In this document: one piece after another, positions 22,926-33,879 of the stretch
Position numbering within the stretch: the first letter of the stretch is position 1
Layout: every line of letters starts with the position of its first letter
Origin: Uloborus plumipes
Lineage: Eukaryota; Arthropoda; Arachnida; Araneae; Uloboridae
Direction of reading: 5' to 3'
DNA: 64,000 bases
Assembly: GCA_038373865.1 (NCBI GenBank)
Contig: JAXGGA010003947.1
Location: 30,932-94,931 of the forward strand
The notes under the pieces: model-generated
Database searches by the model: none
Told to the model about the DNA's origin: nothing
What the model saw: the letters and a program-made list of their open reading frames with translations, nothing else
Position numbers and translations under genes: made by a program

Positions 22926-24695
22926 TCTATATAAATACTAGTTGATATGCCCGGCATCGCACGGGTTAAAATGCAACATGCCAAATCCAAGAAAATAAAT
23001 ATATGACTTTCAACTAAGCCCAGTATAATCATATTTCTTTAAGCTATTTTTTGTGATCATGCGGTTAACTGGGTGTCTGGGTGTAAAGAAGAACGTGAAA
23101 TCAAACTTAAATGCGTTAGGGTCAGGTGGGGGAAAGTGGGGCTAAAATCGAGCTTTTTTAAAAAACGGTCCCAGAATCACATGATTAAATTAATTTTAAG
23201 GAAACTTTTGATGCATTTCATGTACATTGGATTCATATGGATTAAGTATGAAGCAAAACCATTTTATTTTGTTAGATTATTTTCTCTCAGTAGTACGTTT
23301 AAAATATCATGTGTTGATAGCCCCACCAGTGGGTCTAGTACAGAAATTAGTGAAAATTTAAACAAAAGTGTGTAAATAATGGTTTTGACGTAAGCATACA
23401 ATGGAATTAAAATACCTTAATATCATTTAAAGCTAAAAATGCGCTAAAAATATTTTTTACTTGTCATTTAACGAATAAAAACAACGTCATCAGTTTTATT
23501 CTTTTTCCTATCATTCACAATACTGAAACGTTCTAGAACAATCTGCAACTTTCTATTATGTTCGAAAACGCGCCAAATGTCGCCAAGCTTTCTGACACTT
23601 AGTGATTTCTCGCCAAATTTGGCGACAAAAATAAGTCGCCGAAAGTGATGCCAACTTGGCGATATCTTGTCAATTTCTCGCCAAGCCCATTGACACCCAT
23701 GTTAAACCAATGGCAAAGCAGGGAAAACAGCAAGAAAATAAATTTTTGCATGTAAATTAGCAGAACAAAGGCTAGTTTTAGCAAGATAACAAAAAATAAG
23801 CACATAAAATCATAAAAATAGTACCAATTCTCTAATTATGTAACGTTATCGTAAACTTTTAGGAAAGTTCAGCCATAGACCCACTTTACCCCACCTCAGA
23901 AAGCCACTCATAATAAATAGTATTCTAAACTTTGCTTTTACATCTTTATGTGGGGCTGATCCGTAGATATTCTACTACTAGTCTATATCAAAATTAATAT
24001 CATTTGCCAATGAATAATGCTTCTAGAGGAAAGTTCATAAACAGCTAATTTTTCCATATCACATACAACGACCATAAAATAAGTTTCGTAAATATTCAAC
24101 TTGCTTAGAGTGTTCTAAAACTAACATAAAAATATTTGCTATTATCTCAATTTATGTCTTAAAAAAAGAATTAACAAAATATTTTAATTAAAAAAGAGAA
24201 AATCGGTGTTTTTCAATATAGCCCCACTTTCCCCCATAGACCCACTTTCCCCCACCTGACCCTATTTATTTTATCCGTGTGATTTCCCAAAAAATCATTT
24301 TCTATTTTCTAACTGTTGCCAATATCAATTCTCTTTTTATTTAACCCGGTATCGATTATTGGCATAGATGAATATAAAAACCCTAAGAAAGCAATAAATC
24401 TCATACTTACTACAGAGAAGCCTTGGTTCAAAATTTTTATCATGGTTACTATTAATATTGTTGTTGCGAGGCAACCAAATGGCCAACCAACAATGGGTTG
24501 AAAATTTAATCATTTAATGAGGAAATTTACTATTTTCCATAATAACATTTTTAAACTAAGCTTTTTAGAAACAAATTATAGCTTATCCTGCTCCCTGTTA
24601 CTGTAGTTATCTACGGTGAAAAAATGGTTAAAATCGGTTCAGTAGTTTGGAAGATTACCCCGGACATACATACAAAAAGTAGTCATTTATGTAAA
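22926..24695 (+). repeat. CCCGG-type repeat interrupted by a TA-flanked element
   Basis: Starts ACTAGTTGATATGCCCGGC and ends around GGAAGATTACCCCGGACATACA. The part from 24300 to 24695 aligns block by block with 53200-53600 (CAGAGAAGCCTTGGTTCAAA, TTATCCTGCTCCCTGTTACT, CAGTAGTTTGGAAG). The middle is occupied by the element at 23119-24262. Confidence 0.6.
23119..24262. mobile_element. TA-flanked TIR element (Tc1/mariner-type MITE)
   Basis: GGGTCAGGTGGGGGAAAGTG at the left is matched inverted by CACTTTCCCCCACCTGACCC at the right; TA precedes and follows. The right end carries a second CCCCACTTTCCCCC copy. Contains a fragment of the TTGGCGA core sequence (23574-23700). No transposase. Confidence 0.7.
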
Positions 24696-25787
24696 AAGAT
24701 GTAAATCAATATCCTGAGATAACACATATATACCAACACACAGCCAATACTACTGAAGCTTCAGACTTGAAATTTGGCAGGCATGTCCACATGATTACGA
24801 AAGTATCCACTAAAAAAGGATTTTTCGAAAGATCAATTAGTTCGAGAGAAATTAATTAAAATCCCTTAATTTCTGTGAAATTAAAACATGTTATTGAAAT
24901 TTAAATCTCTTACTTTCAAAGGCTTTCCTCTATTAAAATCATTATTCAATACTTCATCTCAACTTTTGATCAATAGCAAATTTTTAATTTGATATTGTTT
25001 TCGTTTTTCGCGGGATTCTTCGAAGCTTTTCGCAGATCAAATAATAATGTTTCTGTCTTTAGTTTTCACTTTTTCAAAACAGGAAACTAGGTGCACTGTT
25101 ATCCTCTGCGTTTCCATTACCTGAGCAATGTCTGGTACGGGAATACTAGTAAAAACATATAAGTTAAGTTAAGTTAAAAAAGATATCAAATTCGTTTCTC
25201 TCGAGCTTTAAAGCATCGCTTCAAAATCTTTCGAATATCTTTTTTAAAATTAGCAAGATTTTTTTTAGATTCAAGCACTTTTTTTTATTTTGTAACTGAC
25301 TAAAAGTTGGTTCAACAGATAAAAGAAATGAATTTAAAAAAAAAAAACTTTTTCAATTTTCATAAGCAAAAGAAAAAAATTCAACAAGGCAGAAGTAGTA
25401 AGATTTAATTAATACGTTCGAATGGAGTAAAAGTATTTTAGATTTTTAAACAGTACTTTACGAAGGAACCTAATTTAAACCAAAATACTAAAATTGAACT
25501 ATTATTCTGAAAACAATTTTTTTCAAACCGTTGTTAAATAAAATTAGTCTGTTGTGGCTATCACGAAACTTAAAATCAATACTGCTGAACATTACGAAAC
25601 TTTGTCTCGACGTTTATTCACAAACAATAGCTCCAAAGTCATTGCAAAAAGTACGTTAAAATATTAAAACTTTGAAAAATAAATAGGTTCAACCATTAAA
25701 CATTCTAAATTTCGGAAGAGTTATCAAACTGCATTTGATGTAATTTTAACCCAAAAATCCATCAAACGCTGAAACAAGTTAGTTTTT

Positions 25788-25825
25788 GCACCTTCAATGC
25801 TCCTTTAACCATGCATTGAAGGTGC
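25788..25825. repeat. 13-bp perfect hairpin
   Basis: GCACCTTCAATGC (25788-25800) and its reverse complement (25813-25825) around a 12-base loop. Not followed by a clear T-run. Function unknown. Confidence 0.7.
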
Positions 25826-26520
25826 TGAGACAAAAACAGGAGGGTGTTGGTCTTGAAATTTTTAAAGAAATCGCAACTTTTAAGACTTAAGCAATGAAAA
25901 AAAAAAAACTTTTTATCCAATGCTCAGCGAAAATTACGGAAAAATTACTGAATGGGAAATTCATCGCCAATTCGGTATGTTTTCATTTTAAATGCCCGTT
26001 ATAGGGAAAATAAAAAATCTCCAAGTAAATAAAATAGGAGATTGACTATTATTAAAAGTTTTATCATAATGTAAAACAACACGCCAAATAAATTAAATTA
26101 CTATTAAAACTCCGTTATTCGTAAAGTATTTGTAGTCAACCTTGCCTAGTGACCGCTTTATCGTATAACGTAGCTCCATTATTTCCAGTAATGCGTTAGA
26201 ATGTGTCATTTATTCTGTTTGGTATCAGAATACAGAATATCCAATGAAAATGTAAAGATTATTCCGCGACAAGGCGCTTTTTCTTTGCTGTGTAACATAT
26301 GCTAAAGCACCCCCCCCCCCGGACAAAGAAAGCACCCGGACAAAGAGAGGATAGGACCAATTAGAATTGAAACCCTTTCAAACAAAAAAATGAATTTTTA
26401 AAATCGGTCCAGGCGTCTTCGAGTAATCTTAAAACATACAAAAAAAAAAAAAAAAAAAAGAATTCTCCGACGAATTGTACAACCTCCTCCTTTATTGAAA
26501 TCGGTTTATAATGGGATATG

Positions 26521-26559
26521 ATCGTTACCATCGAAACTCGGAGTTTCAATGGTAACGAT
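26521..26559. repeat. 19-bp near-perfect palindrome
   Basis: ATCGTTACCATCGAAACTC and GAGTTTCAATGGTAACGAT are separated by one base with a single mismatch. Probably the centre of a decayed foldback element. Confidence 0.7.
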
Positions 26560-26846
26560 ATGATCAATTTATCAACTAGTGCTAAGAAAAATAAATGCAC
26601 CTTTTCTATTTCACAAACTGGTAACAATAAAAATATCACTTGAAGTTGGCAACACCTGAACATTTTTAGTTATTGCAATCAGAGATTAGAACTGTACTTC
26701 AATCGCCCTTGGGAAATTCCTGCAAACATGGGTAACTTCTATACTGAACGGGAAGTCTGCCTGCATATCTGCTTGCGAGGTATTTTTTTTTCAAAACATA
26801 TTTTTTATTTTCTTCAAAATTTTATCTTTAATGAATAAAGAATTTG

Positions 26847-27031
26847 GGTACTTATCCGTTAGCCGGACGCAAGTGAAAAATAGCCAAAAAATGTAGAATT
26901 CCGCCAAATTTCTTACAACCATAAGGAGAATGTTTTCGATTTTGCTGCGTTGACTGATTTGTCATTCGCTTTGCTTGGCGACATTGGCTATTTTGTATTT
27001 TTCTCTTGCTCCCGAATAATGGATAAGTACC
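26847..27031. mobile_element. 185-bp MITE with GGTACTTATCC ends
   Basis: Left GGTACTTATCCGTTAGCCGG and right ..GAATAATGGATAAGTACC are inverted relatives, continuing inward with GCAAG..GAAAAAT and its complement. Flanks GAATTTG and GAATTTC suggest a 7-8-bp target duplication. A half copy lies at 27719-27756. Confidence 0.7.
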
Positions 27032-27302
27032 GAATTTCGGGTTACTACCATAATGTGGGGCATTTAGTGAGTTTTCAAAAATGTTTGCCAAAGTAGCCAA
27101 AACAAGGAGCTTGTTTGCTTGTAAAAGCAGTTTTGCTGAAATTTAAATTGAATATCATTCCACAGTATCTGGCTGTAAAGTGTCCATACGTAGATTATTA
27201 ATAGAATAATATCTTGACAGAGAGTAGAATAAGCTACTAATGTGGTGATATTATATATTTTTTAAATTACTTTTGAATAAAACAAACCATTGAACCAAAT
27301 TC

Positions 27303-27490
27303 GGTAGAATCCTAGTTTATGGTCCGGCGATAAATGAATAAATCTGGCAACCACAGAATTAGCATTGGATGATTGGATTGTTTGGCGACTTTAAGCAAAA
27401 TGGCAACCATAGAATTATCATTGGCTGATTGGATTGTTTGGCGACTTTAAGCAAAATCGCCAAACCCGGACCGTAAACTAGGATTCTACC
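27303..27490. mobile_element. 188-bp TIR element with 8-bp target duplication
   Basis: GGTAGAATCCTAGTTTATGG is matched inverted at the right end; CCAAATTC flanks both sides (27295-27302, 27491-27498). Inside is a ~56-bp tandem duplication (27346-27457) containing GATTGGATTGTTTGGCGACT. The duplication length fits hAT or P-type transposition. Confidence 0.75.
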
Positions 27491-27718
27491 CCAAATTCAA
27501 AGCTCCCTTAAATGTAAACCTATAGGCCAAATAGTATAGCTTCAATATAATCCCCAGCTTGGCGCCATTAGTTCAACTTTGTCCAATGATTACTCGCTAA
27601 GTGTGTTTGTTGTCTTGTGTTTTAGTTGTCCTTTACAGTTTCTGTTGAAATTCTGCGTTTAGGTTTTTGTATAGTTTTGCGTTTCTGCCATGCATTCGTT
27701 TATCTAAGGTACAAATTT

Positions 27719-28261
27719 TGGTACTTATCCGTTAGCCGGGTGCAAGAGAAAAATCAAAAATCGCCAATGCTACCAAGCGAATGTTGTCAAGTTGGTGTCA
27801 ACATTTGGCGACAAAAAGCTTGGTAATATATCGCCAAGTGGTCGCGCCAATTCATATCACTTGAGTGTGCATTGAAATTATCACTGATTTACCTTCAAAA
27901 AGGAGTAAAATATCCCCTTGGAAACATTCGGGGGCAACCACAAGGGGAGGTAAACAACTGCACCCCCCTCGAGACTACACACCAAACTAGAAACTTCTAC
28001 AGCATACAGTTTTGAGTTTATGCGACATACATACAGATATCAGGAGAATATATACTCGTCGTAATTAACTCGGTGGTGGTCGAAAACTACTTTTCGGCTG
28101 GTTATATGTTGGTAGGTACATACGCACGTGCTGGCAGGTCGAAAAAACTACTCAACATTCATTCGGGGATTAGCAAAATCAAAATTTAGACCGAAATTTA
28201 AGTGAATTTTTTTTCGCTATTACAATAAATACTTCCTTTACTACGTAAAATGAAGTAAAAA
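27719..28261 (-). mobile_element. Half GGTACTTATCC MITE joined to truncated TACTTCC-family copy D
   Basis: 27719-27756 matches one end of the element at 26847. From 27762 it becomes a reverse TACTTCC-family copy lacking its 3' third, ending in the hairpin CTTCCTTTACTACGTAAAATGAAG. More diverged than copies A-C. Confidence 0.65.
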
Positions 28262-28283
28262 TAAGCAAACTATTTTTAAAATA

Positions 28284-28442
28284 TTGTCGAACCTCGCTCA
28301 AATGAACTCAAAGACACCTTTGAAGTCGATTCGATTTGTCTTATTTGATAAACAATAAACAGTAAAAGGACAGGGATCGCCCTTGTACTTCGTCTCAGCA
28401 GTAGTTCGTTTGAAACGTGTTCGAATAAACAAGGCTCGACTG
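28284..28442. mobile_element. pogo-like MITE
   Basis: TA-flanked; left TTGTCGAACCTCGCTCAAAT and right inverted CAGTCGAGCCTTGTTTATTC are related, the CAGTCGA..CCT end pattern of pogo/Tigger-type elements. No ORF. Confidence 0.6.
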
Positions 28443-28698
28443 TATTCAATAATAATTGAACAATTCCAGTTGTGCCATTTTCTGTTTCCCTCCCACCGCA
28501 GAAAAACTCCATTTGTCTTTGCTGTTATTATTTAACACAAATGTTTGTACGAAAATTTTATTGACAAGTAGGAACCACACGTATCATCAAAACGTTACTT
28601 GTATCCTATTGATCGATTTTTCTGTCGGGTGATTTTACTTCAGTGAAATTCAGAAATTGCTAATCATTTATGTTCCAAATTTTTATTGCACGTGCGAT

Positions 28699-28862
28699 GA
28701 AGTTGAACAAAAATTTGATGTTCGCGATAACCATAACCCTGAGTACATTGACGATTAATATGCCTTGATTTCGCATTTGAGAATTGGATGAATCCTATCC
28801 AGTTATCAGGGACATTCGGGAAACTTTTAGACAATGTGCAATCTCAAATAAGCCCAAATATC
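28699..28862 (+). pseudogene. Decayed copy of the 49-codon micro-ORF segment
   Basis: About 165 bp aligned to 30692-30850. ATG at 28700 gives MKLNKNLMFAITITLSTLTI, then a TGA and later frame disruption. Shared blocks include AACCATAACCCTGA, GACATTCGGGAA and GCAATCTCAAATAAGC. Similarity starts a little upstream and continues to CATATCTGGACTTC. Confidence 0.6.
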
Positions 28863-29155
28863 TATTCGTAATGACTAAGCTGCATATCTGGACTTCTAGA
28901 AATTCTTTCTTTTTTCAAACAACTTTCCAACTGAAGAAAAAAAGAAAAGAGAAATTAAAAATTTGCAGTTACTGCCCTTTACCTTCCCACGGATGTATTG
29001 GCTACGGTGTATATTTGATTTTTACCTACAAATGAATCGGTCATTTGAGAAACACCTCATATCCAAAAAAGTAAACTATCGGGAAATAAAAAAAACTCAG
29101 CTGGTCCACAATTAAACAGCATAAATTTTTTATGAATTTTTTTATATACAGTGAT

Positions 29156-30326
29156 TTTTTTATTTTTATTTTATTAGCACAAGAATAAAAACTCCTCGTG
29201 TTCCACAAAGTATACCCCGAGGCTTACAGCTTTAAGTAGTAAAAGCAAAAAACAAAACTAACAATTTTTAAAAGGTAAGACTATTTACAAAAACACAGAA
29301 AAGGGAAAAGGTCTCTGATCTTCTAACGATCTCCGAGAAGACAGGAGGCCATGGTACGGAAAGACGAGCCAAACCAATCCTGAAAGTCGACCAAGCTCCT
29401 GCCTGCAAGCTACAGTGTAGAAGAACATGCTTAACAGTTTGTTCACCAACCCCGCAGCTACAGCGTGCACTTGGTGAGATGCCAAACCTAAACAAGTAAC
29501 TTTTAAAGTTCCCGTGGCCAGTGACAACTTGAGATAAATGGAAACTAGTTGAGAAAAAGCTGCACTTCAAACGCTGAAAGACCGTTGGAAAAAAATTTTT
29601 CGTCCATTTTGCGTTTGCCAAGGCTAAATAATCTGCGTTCCATTGAGCGAAAGCTTTCTCTTTTGCCATTAACTTCCAGTGAGATACGGGAATACTCACC
29701 TTTAATTTAATGGCGCGCCTTGTTGCTTGTTTGGCAAGTCCATCTGCCCTTTCGTTTCCAAAAATGCCACTATGACCTCTTACATATAAGAACTGCACAA
29801 CAGTAACACCCTCCAATGCACGGATTACAGAATGGATTTCTACCACCAGCCTTTCCGTCGTGGCTGTATTGCGCAGCAGGAAAAGTAACGACAGAGAGTC
29901 AGTACAAATAATAAAGTTAACGGCTCCAGACGTGTGGTGAAATCTCTGAACCCATTTAACGGCAAGGTTTAAACATAAAAGTTCGGCCTGGAAAACAGAA
30001 CACTCGTCAGGTATCCGATGCTCGACTGTTTCCTTCTCCGTTCCATTTTAATCGATAACAAACGCCAAGCCAACTTTGCTGTTTAGCTTGCTGCCATCAG
30101 TAAAGCAAGCTATTTCAAAATCCTCAAGGTTGCTTGTGTGATAGTTTACAATCGTAATGGGTTTCCTACTCGAAGGATGTGGTAAACGTGCAATGGGCAG
30201 CTTACCATCCAAGGTATTGCAAGAACTAGAATCGTACATTAGACGCTGGTAAGCTAATTCTACCAAAATAAATTTTTATTTTGGTATTTGTCCAGTCTTC
30301 ACCAACAACTGTACAAAAGCCTTCAC
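29156..30326 (-). mobile_element. 5'-truncated LINE insertion
   Basis: On the - strand it ends in an A-rich tail (AATAAAATAAAAATAAAAAAA) at 29156. CAGTGAT flanks both sides (29149-29155 and 30327-30333), a target duplication as made by target-primed reverse transcription. Only the RNase H end of ORF2 and the 3' UTR remain. Confidence 0.75.
29268..30266 (-). pseudogene. LINE ORF2 C-terminus: RNase H and terminal Cys/His region
   Basis: One reading frame broken by a single in-frame TAA at 30050-30048. RNase H would degrade the RNA strand of the RNA-DNA hybrid during retrotransposition. Its four acidic residues are visible: D in CFTDGSK, E in VFQAELLCL, D in ICTDSLS and D in NERADGLAK. The GHSG segment before the last is typical. 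A C-terminal CSCGVGEQTVKHVLLHC motif matches the Cys/His region found in I, Jockey and R1-type LINEs. The reverse transcriptase and endonuclease are absent, so the copy is dead. Confidence 0.85.
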
Positions 30327-30691
30327 CAGTGATATGTCTAACTCAATTTTAGCCAAAAATGGACATGAGGTGTTTCTCAAATGACTGATTCAAATGCTTC
30401 AGAACTCAGCATATTTTATTCTTTACAAAAATTACTAAAATGCGAATGGGATCTTCAAACATTTTTCAGCAATTCCTGCTAAGGTCATCAGAAGCCCTTC
30501 ATACTCTCAGCTTTTACTCCCTCCTGCTAGTTCTAACAGCATGGAAACTAGCAGGAGGAATCACTTCGCATTGCTGATGAAGTGCATGGGGGGAATTTTA
30601 TGCTTGCATCTTAATGATCAATTATCAATCTTGTTTCAATGAAATTTATTTATTGCTATTTATTTAAACACCTAATTTTACTTCAGTGATA

Positions 30692-30841
30692 ATGAAGATG
30701 AACAACATTTTGATATACGTAACAATCATAACCCTGACTACAATGATCACTACTGTCTTAATTTCGCATCGAGAATTGTATCAAATTACCAGAGACATTC
30801 GGGAACTTTTAGACAACATGCAATCTCAAATAAGCAAATAA
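30692..30841 (+). CDS. 49-residue single-pass membrane micro-ORF (hypothetical)
   Basis: ATG 30692 to TAA 30841. MKMNNILIYVTIITLTTM starts a ~21-residue hydrophobic segment ending TTVLI, then a charged amphipathic stretch (ELYQITRDIRELLDNMQSQI) that could form a coiled coil. I do not recognise the family. It is preceded by a splice-acceptor-like TTTTACTTCAG. A decayed copy lies at 28699. Third-base changes between the copies favour another frame (DEQHFDIRNNHNPDY), so which frame was selected, if any, is open. Confidence 0.35.
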   Translation: MKMNNILIYVTIITLTTMITTVLISHRELYQITRDIRELLDNMQSQISK

Positions 30842-30947
30842 TCTATCTATAATATGAGTATGCTTCATATCTGGACTTCGATAATATATATGTTTCATGA
30901 CTGATTGATGTTGAAGAATAATTTATTGTATATTGTATTGTATGTAG

Positions 30948-31561
30948 ATTTGAAGCAAGAACTAGTTGAACAATTGAAGCAACACATATTTGAAGAAGTG
31001 AGGGTACCACCCACTAAGGCAAAATGCAAGCCAACACTAGAAACAATTCCAGTAGTTGAGGAAGAATCTTTGCTAGGAGGTCCAAAACCGTAGAGCGATC
31101 AAACTTTGTCCTAAAAGAGAAAGCCAGAAGATTAAATAGATGAATCTACAGCTGAAACTGATGACTTTGAAGACATAACAAAACCAGATTGGGTCCGACA
31201 AGTTCGGTTGCTCAATGAAGACTTTACTTCACTTAATACAACTGTTTTGTTTCAAATGGGGAACTTTTTTCTGGAATCCTCTCCTGCAAAAGGAATTGAA
31301 ACCCATGAAGAACGTCTTGCATTAGAGCATACATGCAAAGAAATTGCCTCTTCCTCAAATATAAATGACTCTGTGAACAAGTTACCAACCAAATTACTGA
31401 ATCGCAGGTCGCTTCAAATGCACCGTTAGAAAAAATTATTCTTCAGCAAGAAAAGAAGAAAAAACGAAAGCACTCTATTATCAGGAGATTTTTACATGCT
31501 GTGTTGCACTTATTCCATAAATGTATATGTTGTATCCAACTACTGAAAAGCAATAATTGAC
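30948..31561 (+). pseudogene. Unrecognised coding-like segment with stops and a frameshift
   Basis: Follows an acceptor-like GTATGTAG. A frame reading DLKQELVEQLKQHIFEEV and then TLETIPVVEEESLLGGPKP meets three stops (TAG 31091, then TAA, TAA). It reopens as DESTAETDDFEDITKPDW and runs to 31429. A +1 shift near 31380 keeps the sequence open to TGA 31561 as EQVTNQITESQVASNAPL followed by a KKKKRKHS basic patch and Cys/Leu-rich end. Composition and continuity look like decayed protein-coding sequence. I cannot name the family. It may form one former gene with the micro-ORF upstream. Confidence 0.4.
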
Positions 31562-31610
31562 ATCACAGGTCAGTCATGTTAGCGTAATGAATGACAAAAG
31601 ATTTATTCTA

Positions 31611-33674
31611 AACTCATGTTTGTGAAAATTGCAACACCATGAAGGACTTGCGAGAATGAGCTGAAATTTTCAGCAAATGCAAAGTAGGGTATGATATGCA
31701 AATGATTAGAATTTTAGACTCGTAGCGCATGCGTACGCTGAGCAGCGCCCTCTGAACGCCGGATTTATCCAAATAAATAGATGGCTGCAGCAAGGCGTGT
31801 ATGGTTATAGGTGGTTATCTGCTTGTGATAAACGTTAGCTCAGACGTTGCTTATGCTTCTTCGACGAAAACGAGTGAGGTTTCAACAACCTACGGAGTTT
31901 GAACTGGGGAGGATCATCGGCCTTCGTGAAGCTGGATTGTCTTATCGTGAAGTCGCCGCCCGTGTGCAGCGTAACAGCAGCACAGTGATGCGTGTTTGGA
32001 AGCAGTGGACGAACGAGTGCCGGACAACTCGAAAATCCGGGAGTGGACCCCAAAATGTGACGTCAGAGCACAATGACCGACACCTGATCTGCATGGTGGT
32101 GACGGACGGTACAGCTTCTTCTAAACAACTGGCAGCACAGTGGCCAACAGCTACAGGTGTTTCATTGTGTGCTTCATCAATTTGTAGACGTCTGCTGCAA
32201 CGTGGACTGCGCGCAAGGACTCTTTTATACAGGATCCCCCTCACGCTAAACCATCTCCATCTGCGGCTACAGTGGGCCAATCAGCATTAAGATTGGCGTG
32301 CTGATTGGCAGTATGTTGTGTTTTCTGAAGAATCCCGCTTTAATTTGTGGTACCATGATGACCGCTTCCGACGCTGTACCGGTGAACGTCACCTTCCAGA
32401 GTGCATTATCGAACGTCACACATTGGACGAACACCTGGAGTTATGGTCCGGGGTGCCATATCATATCACGGACGATCTCCATTGCTACGAATTGTGAGTA
32501 ACCTAAACACCAACTGGTACATCAGTGAAGTTCTACGGCCCCAAGCTGTCCCCTTCCTTCAAGGCTTGCCTGGCGCTGTATTTCAGCAGGATAATGCCCG
32601 CCCTCATATCGCTAGGACTGTTAAATCGTTCCTTGCATCGCAGCAGGTACAACTTCTTCCCTGACCAGCGTATTCCCGAATATGTCGCTGATTGAACATA
32701 TCTGGGATTTCGTTGTTCGGCGTCACGAGCGTGATCCTCGTCCTGTTGCTTCTACAGACGAACTTTGGATACGCATACAAACAGTATGGAATGATCTTGA
32801 CCAAGCAGACATTAAAAATTTGTTCGACTCCATACCACGTAGCGTAGCAGCACTTATTGCAGCACGTGGTGGCAGAAATACTGATCTCTGCAGATGCAAA
32901 ACACCTGGAAATCCTCAACATTACATACAGCATTCTTCATTCCATCTTCGTTTTACAGGCAATTGGACTCAAGACTTAAAAAACTATTATTCGTTTCCTG
33001 CAGCAAAAAAGAAAATTACTGCTCTTATTTCTTTTCTAATAGACTACGAGCATTTTCTTTTCGGATAATATTTTTTTTTCCTTAACGTCAATACTATTAA
33101 CTGCACCTTTTTCTTGTTCTTTCTTCTGTTATTTATTTATTTATTTATCTACTTTTTTTTCTTTAATTATGTTTTATTATTTATATACATATATATTTTT
33201 TTTCTTTTTCATTTAATTTTTGTTATTTATATATTTTATTTATTTATTCCTTTAATTACTTTTATTTTTATTTATTTATTTTTCATTTATTTTATTTATT
33301 TTTTTCATTACCTTTATGTAAATATTTTAATAAAATTTTTATCTTAATTTATTATTAACCAAAATAATTTTTCTTGTGCATATACCAGATTGAATGTTTA
33401 CCCATGTGGGTTGTTTTGTACATTTTCACATACGTCATCCCGTAATTTGTTGAACTTAACATTATTGAATATGTACAAAGGGATGGCGCATTTTTGAAAA
33501 AAAAAAAAAGCATGTGGTGGCTACACAAAATACTAATTTTAATATTTTTTTATGGTTTGTTGACTCTCTTCCTAAGTTTGATCATTTATTTGTATCACTA
33601 TCACTCAGCTGTGTACTAAATTTCACTCAATTATGACGATTCCTTCATGGTGTTGCAATTTTCAAACATGAGTT
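31611..33674 (+). mobile_element. Dead Tc1-like DNA transposon
   Basis: TA at 31609 and 33675; inverted ends share AACTCATGTTTG, then AAAATTGCAACACCATGAAG (a 2-base insertion in the left arm). About 2.06 kb with a disrupted transposase inside and AT-rich filler at 33090-33640. Confidence 0.85.
31847..33068 (+). pseudogene. Tc1-like transposase, broken
   Basis: Cut-and-paste transposase relic. The N-terminal paired-type helix-turn-helix is visible (FELGRIIGLREAGLSYREVA, then NSSTVMRVWKQW). A TAA at 32288-32290 interrupts it; the frame continues (ADWQYVVFSEESRFNLW), shifts near 32410 to RTPGVMVRGAISYHG and FQQDNARPH, and shifts again near 32660 to LIEHIWDFVVRR. The position of the first catalytic Asp in VVFS-D-ESRF is Glu here; the second Asp (QQDNARPH) is kept and the third acidic region is damaged. 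Clearly non-functional. Confidence 0.85.
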
Positions 33675-33879
33675 TATTTGTATGGGGAATATTTAAACAA
33701 TATTTAATATTGTACTGCGAAAATATGCTAAAAATTGGCTGAAAACAAATTGAGAACCTTTTTTTTTCAATTTCATGAGTATACATACTTTCCATAAATG
33801 AGGGACAATTTTGTGATGCCGTACTTCAGTCACTGCTATTTTTGTTAATGACTGAAAAGCAAGAAAATGAATAAACTTC

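Larger units (their letters stand above)
24700..26840. other. Gene-free AT-rich spacer
   Basis: No gene or complete transposon recognised. It holds two hairpins listed separately, a poly(C) run near 26310 and an A-run near 26440. Confidence 0.5.
29033..30392. mobile_element. Foldback element (33-bp TIR) split by a LINE
   Basis: Arms 29033-29065 and 30360-30392 match at 31 of 33 positions (core GTCATTTGAGAAACACCTCA). Without the LINE it is about 182 bp. Superfamily and target duplication unresolved. Confidence 0.65.

Noticed and set aside
23073..23375. 100-codon + frame
   Set aside because: Spans the end of a TA-flanked TIR element; chance frame in repeat DNA.
26361..26663. 100-codon - strand frame
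   Set aside because: Contains a poly-Phe run from an A-run and a palindrome; no protein character.
29285..29527. 80-codon frame inside the LINE RNase H region
   Set aside because: Alternative frame of the RNase H end; no motifs.
31942..32280. 112-codon - strand frame
   Set aside because: Antisense to the Tc1 transposase.
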